From positions 1 through 47,888 of the forward strand of contig JAFAXH010000157.1 of NCBI GenBank assembly GCA_019241085.1: 47,888 nucleotides of DNA, in the 5' to 3' direction. Positions 44,450 to 47,888 of this stretch are shown here, piece by piece; within the stretch, counting starts at the first letter, position 1, and every line of letters starts with the position of its first letter. This DNA comes from Verrucomicrobiota bacterium (GTDB lineage: Bacteria; Verrucomicrobiota; Verrucomicrobiia; Chthoniobacterales; SZAS-18). The position numbers and the translations under genes are program-made. The notes below the pieces were generated by a model. It saw nothing but the letters and a program-made list of their open reading frames with translations. It searched no databases and was not told where the DNA came from.

Positions 44450-44689
44450 TTATTCGGATTCGGGCGGTTTGCCGTGAACTTCGATCTGCGTGACCAATGG
44501 CACGGCGACGATGTTGAACGACGGCTTTTCCTGCCGCGAAGAGCGCGTCACGATCGCCGTCCTCCGATCCCCGCTCAATGCGATGAAATCGGGATGCGGC
44601 ACGCGGATCTTTCTACCATCCGCCATGTGTAAAGTGAACGGCTGAAATGGTCCGGCGTGAACCAAGTCACGAAGCTCATCGAAACTCAT
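44450..44689 (-). CDS. 79-residue conserved small protein of unknown function
   Basis: The product begins MSFDELRDLVHAGPFQPFTL, continues HMADGRKIRVPHPDFIALSG and ends with a basic-acidic tail. Small proteins of this pattern (F-x-L-H-M-x-D-G, V-x-H-P-D-F) are frequent in planctomycetes and verrucomicrobia, often near nuclease or toxin-like genes, without a known role. Here it is inserted between sucD (32 bases) and gltA (27 bases) in the same direction, so it is probably co-transcribed with the TCA genes. The ATG at 44689 is the first that gives the conserved N-terminus. Confidence 0.75.
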   Translation of the reverse strand: MSFDELRDLVHAGPFQPFTLHMADGRKIRVPHPDFIALSGDRRTAIVTRSSRQEKPSFNIVAVPLVTQIEVHGKPPESE

Positions 44690-44721
44690 AAGCGAAGTAG
44701 TAGAAAACCTACGTCGGCAAG

Positions 44722-45633
44722 TTATCCGCGCGCCTTCATCGCGGCAATGAGCGTATCGGCCATCGTCGCGGGGCTTTTCGCCACGGCGATGCCGGCGGCT
44801 TCCAGCGCGGCGATCTTGCCTTGCGCGGTGCCCTTGCCGCCGCTGACAATCGCGCCGGCGTGGCCCATGCGTCGGCCGGGCGGCGCAGTCGCGCCCGCGA
44901 TGAACGCGGCCATCGGCTTCTTGCAGTGCTCGCCGGCCCACTGCGCGGCTTGTTCCTCGGCTTCGCCGCCGATCTCGCCGATTATGATGATCGCCTCGGT
45001 CTCCGGGTCGTCGTTAAAGAGCTTGAGCACGTCGAGATGGCTCGTGCCGTTGATCGGATCGCCGCCGATGCCGACGCAGGTGCTCTGGCCGAGGCCGCGC
45101 TGGGAAAGCTGCCAGACGGCTTCGTAAGTCAGCGTGCCGCTGCGCGAGACGACGCCGACGTGGCCGCGCCGGTGGATGTAACCGGGCGCGATGCCGATGC
45201 GGCAGCCGCCGTGCGAATTTTCACCCGTGCCCGGCGTGACCAGCCCCGGACAGTTCGGCCCGATGAGCCGCGTCTTTTTCCCGGCCATCGCCGCCTTGAC
45301 CCGCATCATGTCCATGACGGGAATGCCCTCCGTGATCGCCACGACCAAATCCAGCCCGGCGTCCACGCCCTCCAAAATGGAATCGGCCGCGAACGGCGGC
45401 GGCACGAACAGCACGCTCACCGTCGCGCCCGTTTGCCGCGCGGCCTCGGCGACGGAATCAAACACCGGCACGCGGTGCGCGCCGTGTTCAAACACCTGCC
45501 CGCCCTTGCCGGGCGTGACGCCGGCGACGAGCCGGGTGCCGTAGTCGAGCGACGCGCGCGCATGGCGCGAGCCGAAGTCGCCGGTGATGCCTTGGACGAG
45601 AATCTTGGTGTCGGTGTCAACGAGGATGGCCAT
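44722..45633 (-). CDS. sucD: succinyl-CoA synthetase alpha subunit
   Basis: The 303-residue subunit binds CoA and carries the phosphohistidine of succinyl-CoA synthetase. The CoA-binding Rossmann part begins [20 protein letters not shown], the region [20 protein letters not shown] is present, and the active His is in [19 protein letters not shown]. The length matches the family. sucC ends 46 bases upstream on the same strand. The start at 45633 has a TTCCCCGTCCC leader and no Shine-Dalgarno. Confidence 0.96.
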   Translation of the reverse strand: MAILVDTDTKILVQGITGDFGSRHARASLDYGTRLVAGVTPGKGGQVFEHGAHRVPVFDSVAEAARQTGATVSVLFVPPPFAADSILEGVDAGLDLVVAITEGIPVMDMMRVKAAMAGKKTRLIGPNCPGLVTPGTGENSHGGCRIGIAPGYIHRRGHVGVVSRSGTLTYEAVWQLSQRGLGQSTCVGIGGDPINGTSHLDVLKLFNDDPETEAIIIIGEIGGEAEEQAAQWAGEHCKKPMAAFIAGATAPPGRRMGHAGAIVSGGKGTAQGKIAALEAAGIAVAKSPATMADTLIAAMKARG

Positions 45634-45679
45634 GGGACGGGGAAAGTTGAGGTTGGGGTAAAAACCGAAGTCTGCTCGC

Positions 45680-46873
45680 TCAGGCGGCGGCTGCCCCGAT
45701 GGCGGCCACGACTTTGCGCGCCGCGTCGTCGAGATCGTCCGCGGCGGTCAGCGCGAGGCCGCTCTCAGCCAGCGTTTTTTTGCCGGCCGCGACGTTGTTG
45801 CCTTCGAGCCGGACGACGAGCGGGATTTTCAGCTCGGTCTCGCGCGCCGCGGCGACGATGCCCGTGGCGATGACGTTGCAATCCATGATGCCGCCGAAGA
45901 TGTTCACCAAAATCCCACGCACCTGCGGGTCGGCGAGGATGATCTTAAAAGCAGCCGTCACCTGCTCCTTGCTCGCGCCGCCGCCCACGTCGAGGAAATT
46001 GGCCGGCCGGCCGCCCGCGTATTGGATGATGTCCATCGTCGCCATCGCCAGCCCCGCGCCGTTGACCAGACAGGCGATGTCGCCGTCGAGTCCGATGTAG
46101 TTTAATCCGGACTTGCTGGCCTCGACCTCGCGCGGGTCTTCCTCGGTGATGTCGCGCAGGGCGACGATCTCCTTGTGCCGATACAGCGCGTTGTCGTCAA
46201 AGTTAAATTTCGCATCGAGCGCGAGCACCTGCTTGTCCGGCGTCAGCACGAGCGGGTTGATCTCGACGATGGAGCAGTCGCACGCGGCAAACAACCGGTA
46301 GAGCGCGAGGAACAACTCGCTCGCCGGCCGCAAGAGCGCGCCGCCGAGGCCGAGCTGCGTCGCCAGCTCGCGGGCCTGGAAAGGCTGCAAGCCGAGCAGC
46401 GGATGCACCGGTTCGCGCAAAATTTTCTCGGGCGTTTTCTCCGCCACCGCTTCGATTTCGACGCCGCCCTCGGTGCTGGCGATGACCACCGGCGCGCTCG
46501 TGCCGCGATCCAGCAGGATGGCAAAGTAGTATTCCTTCGCGATGTCCACGCTCTTGCCGACGAGCACTTGATTCACCACTTTTCCCTCCGGCCCGGTCTG
46601 GTGCGTGACCAAGGTTTGCCCGAGCATTTTGCCCGCGACTTCTTTCGCCTCGGCCGCGCTTTTCACGAGATGCACGCCGCCTTTAAACCCATTTTTGAAC
46701 GTGCCCTTGCCGCGTCCGCCCGCGTGGATTTGCGCTTTGACGACGATGTCCTTTTCCCCCAGCTCGCGCGCGATGGCCTCCGCTTCCTCGGGCGTCCGTG
46801 CGACTTTGCCGGGACTGGTCGCCACGCCGAATTTTTGAAAGAGTTCCTTGGCTTGGTATTCGTGGATATTCAT
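45680..46873 (-). CDS. sucC: succinyl-CoA synthetase beta subunit
   Basis: The 397-residue subunit has the ATP-grasp nucleotide-binding domain starting [17 protein letters not shown] and the segment [19 protein letters not shown], then the C-terminal domain with [40 protein letters not shown] and [18 protein letters not shown]. With SucD it couples succinyl-CoA cleavage to ADP or GDP phosphorylation in the TCA cycle. It heads the sucC-sucD-small protein-gltA group, 95 bases downstream of an RluA-type gene that runs in the same direction. Confidence 0.97.
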   Translation of the reverse strand: MNIHEYQAKELFQKFGVATSPGKVARTPEEAEAIARELGEKDIVVKAQIHAGGRGKGTFKNGFKGGVHLVKSAAEAKEVAGKMLGQTLVTHQTGPEGKVVNQVLVGKSVDIAKEYYFAILLDRGTSAPVVIASTEGGVEIEAVAEKTPEKILREPVHPLLGLQPFQARELATQLGLGGALLRPASELFLALYRLFAACDCSIVEINPLVLTPDKQVLALDAKFNFDDNALYRHKEIVALRDITEEDPREVEASKSGLNYIGLDGDIACLVNGAGLAMATMDIIQYAGGRPANFLDVGGGASKEQVTAAFKIILADPQVRGILVNIFGGIMDCNVIATGIVAAARETELKIPLVVRLEGNNVAAGKKTLAESGLALTAADDLDDAARKVVAAIGAAAA

Positions 46874-46968
46874 GTCGCGACGCAGACTGGAGGGAAATCA
46901 GTGAAATGGGAACGCAGGCCGTGGCGAATCTGGACGCCCGCAACCGCGTAGGGAAGGAAAATCATGGA

Positions 46969-47790
46969 TCAAACCGGCAACGGCCCGGTCAACTCAAGAA
47001 ATTTTTCCGGCTTTTCGTCCGCTGAGGCCAAAAGCGCTTTCATATCCAGCGGCAGCGGCGCGTGAAAATCCCACCGTTTGTTTCCAAGTTGAATGCACAG
47101 CCGACTCGCGTGCAGCGCGTGCCGATCCAGCCACAACGCCCGGGCCAGTGCTGGCGTCCAGCCGGTTTCGATGAATTGGAGGTAGTGTCGTTCGTCTGGT
47201 CCGTAAATTTTGTCGCCCACCAATGGATGCCCCAAGCTGGCGGCGTGGACGCGAATCTGGTGCAACCGCCCCGTGCGCGGCTGGACACGCACCAACGCGA
47301 ACCGCGCGTCCGCTGTGGTCGCCAGCGGCTCGGTTTCGCGCCGCAGGCGTTGCACGACCTCGAACCGCGTCTGCGCGGCGGCGCCCGACGGATGCACGGC
47401 TTGTTTCAACCAGATGCGCGACGGCCCCATGCTGCCCGCGCGCAACAGCGGCGCATCGACCTCGCATACATCCCATTCCGGCCAGCCAAACACGAGGGCG
47501 AGGTATTCTTTCAAAAAACCACCGCCTTGCAAAGCCAACCCAAACTCCCGCGCCGCCGCTTGCGTCTTCGCGACGAGCAGCAACCCGCTTGTCTCGCGGT
47601 CCAACCGATGCACGAGTGAAAGCTGCTGACCGCTGGCAATCTCAAACGCGTGCCGCTCGCGCAGCAAATCGAGCAGCGTTTTCGGCCCGCCCGGCCGCGT
47701 GGGATGCACGAGCAAATGCGGCGGTTTGTCAACGACAAGGAAGTCGGTCTCCTCGTGGACCACACCAATCTGGATACAGGCAGCGGGCAT
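46969..47790 (-). CDS. RluA-family pseudouridine synthase
   Basis: The 273-residue enzyme isomerises uridine to pseudouridine in rRNA or tRNA. It has the domain opening DFLVVDKPPHLLVHPT, the catalytic motif LVHRLDRETSGLLLVAKTQA with the nucleophilic Asp, the KEYLALVFGWP block, and RTGRLHQIRVHAASLGHPLVGD. There is no N-terminal S4 RNA-binding domain, so it is of the short RluA/RluC-minimal or TruC-like type; the target base is not determinable. It lies upstream of sucC. Confidence 0.92.
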   Translation of the reverse strand: MPAACIQIGVVHEETDFLVVDKPPHLLVHPTRPGGPKTLLDLLRERHAFEIASGQQLSLVHRLDRETSGLLLVAKTQAAAREFGLALQGGGFLKEYLALVFGWPEWDVCEVDAPLLRAGSMGPSRIWLKQAVHPSGAAAQTRFEVVQRLRRETEPLATTADARFALVRVQPRTGRLHQIRVHAASLGHPLVGDKIYGPDERHYLQFIETGWTPALARALWLDRHALHASRLCIQLGNKRWDFHAPLPLDMKALLASADEKPEKFLELTGPLPV

Positions 47791-47813
47791 GGGTTTCAGA
47801 GTTCAACCGCAGG

Positions 47814-47874
47814 TAGGGACGTTTCGCCGAAAACGTCCCTAAATCTTCGGACGGCTCGGCGAGCTGTCCCTATC
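47814..47874. repeat. two adjacent small hairpins at the window end
   Basis: TAGGGACGTTT (47814-47824) pairs perfectly with 47831-47841 across a six-base loop. GGACGGCTC near 47849-47857 pairs with GAGCTGTCC near 47861-47869 with one G.U. The core GGGAC/GTCCC occurs in both, and the second ends in the same TCCCTA as the first. They lie upstream of the RluA-type gene. Confidence 0.65.
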
Positions 47875-47888
47875 GCTTTGCCTATAAG

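Overview
The window is a compact, GC-rich bacterial chromosome segment of about 48 kb. It carries some 38 protein genes and no recognisable rRNA, tRNA, CRISPR array, prophage or complete transposase. The gene content fits a Verrucomicrobiota-like heterotroph: an MGH1/GH63-type glucosidase, a fused E1alpha-E1beta-E2 ketoacid dehydrogenase, small families typical of the Planctomycetes/Verrucomicrobia group, and many intergenic hairpins built from short repeat units. That assignment is inference, because no phylogenetic marker was compared. Most start codons lack a clear Shine-Dalgarno sequence and have a pyrimidine-rich leader instead.

Layout. 1-135: N-terminus of a gene that may be hemB. 239-9334 (minus): glucosidase, prolyl oligopeptidase and a four-gene polar amino-acid ABC importer (ATPase, binding protein, two permeases) with a hairpin terminator after the binding-protein gene. 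9346-11751 (plus): gluQ and rarA. 11755-13131 (minus): Uma2-type nuclease, DUF190 protein and the CrcB fluoride channel. 13236-17391: TonB-like lipoprotein, the glyoxylate-shunt pair aceB-aceA, a DUF2934-like protein and a plasmid-stabilization-like protein with a histone-H1-like tail. 17709-25546: ABC exporter, a GH1-glycosyltransferase fusion, an SRPBCC membrane protein, UDP-galactopyranose mutase and a stand-alone paralogue of the fused glycosyltransferase, which together suggest a cell-surface glycan locus. 25822-33153: succinate-semialdehyde-type dehydrogenase (plus), then a minus-strand group of enoyl-CoA hydratase, giant E1-E2 ketoacid dehydrogenase and acyl-CoA carboxylase beta chain that looks like branched-chain amino-acid or acyl-CoA catabolism. 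33318-38440: PAP2 phosphatase, LolA-like protein, pyruvate phosphate dikinase with a Lys/Ala-rich N-terminal tail, and a 0.4 kb repeat-rich region. 38441-43099: ruvB, a translationally coupled small membrane protein and MnmC-like methyltransferase, and a P1B-4-type metal ATPase. 43304-47790 (minus): RluA-type pseudouridine synthase and a TCA operon sucC-sucD-(79 aa protein)-gltA.

Metabolically the window links citrate synthase, succinyl-CoA synthetase, isocitrate lyase, malate synthase and pyruvate phosphate dikinase. This is a set for growth on acetyl-CoA-yielding substrates with gluconeogenic return, fed by the amino-acid importer, the oligopeptidase and the ketoacid/acyl-CoA genes.

The most unusual items are the single-chain E1alpha-E1beta-lipoyl-E2 protein, the GH1-glycosyltransferase fusion, and a set of large intergenic hairpins whose arms are themselves made of 6-, 7- or about 10-nt units. 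One further hairpin near 38152-38329 pairs over 45 bp, with all three of its mismatches being G.U wobbles in plus-strand RNA.
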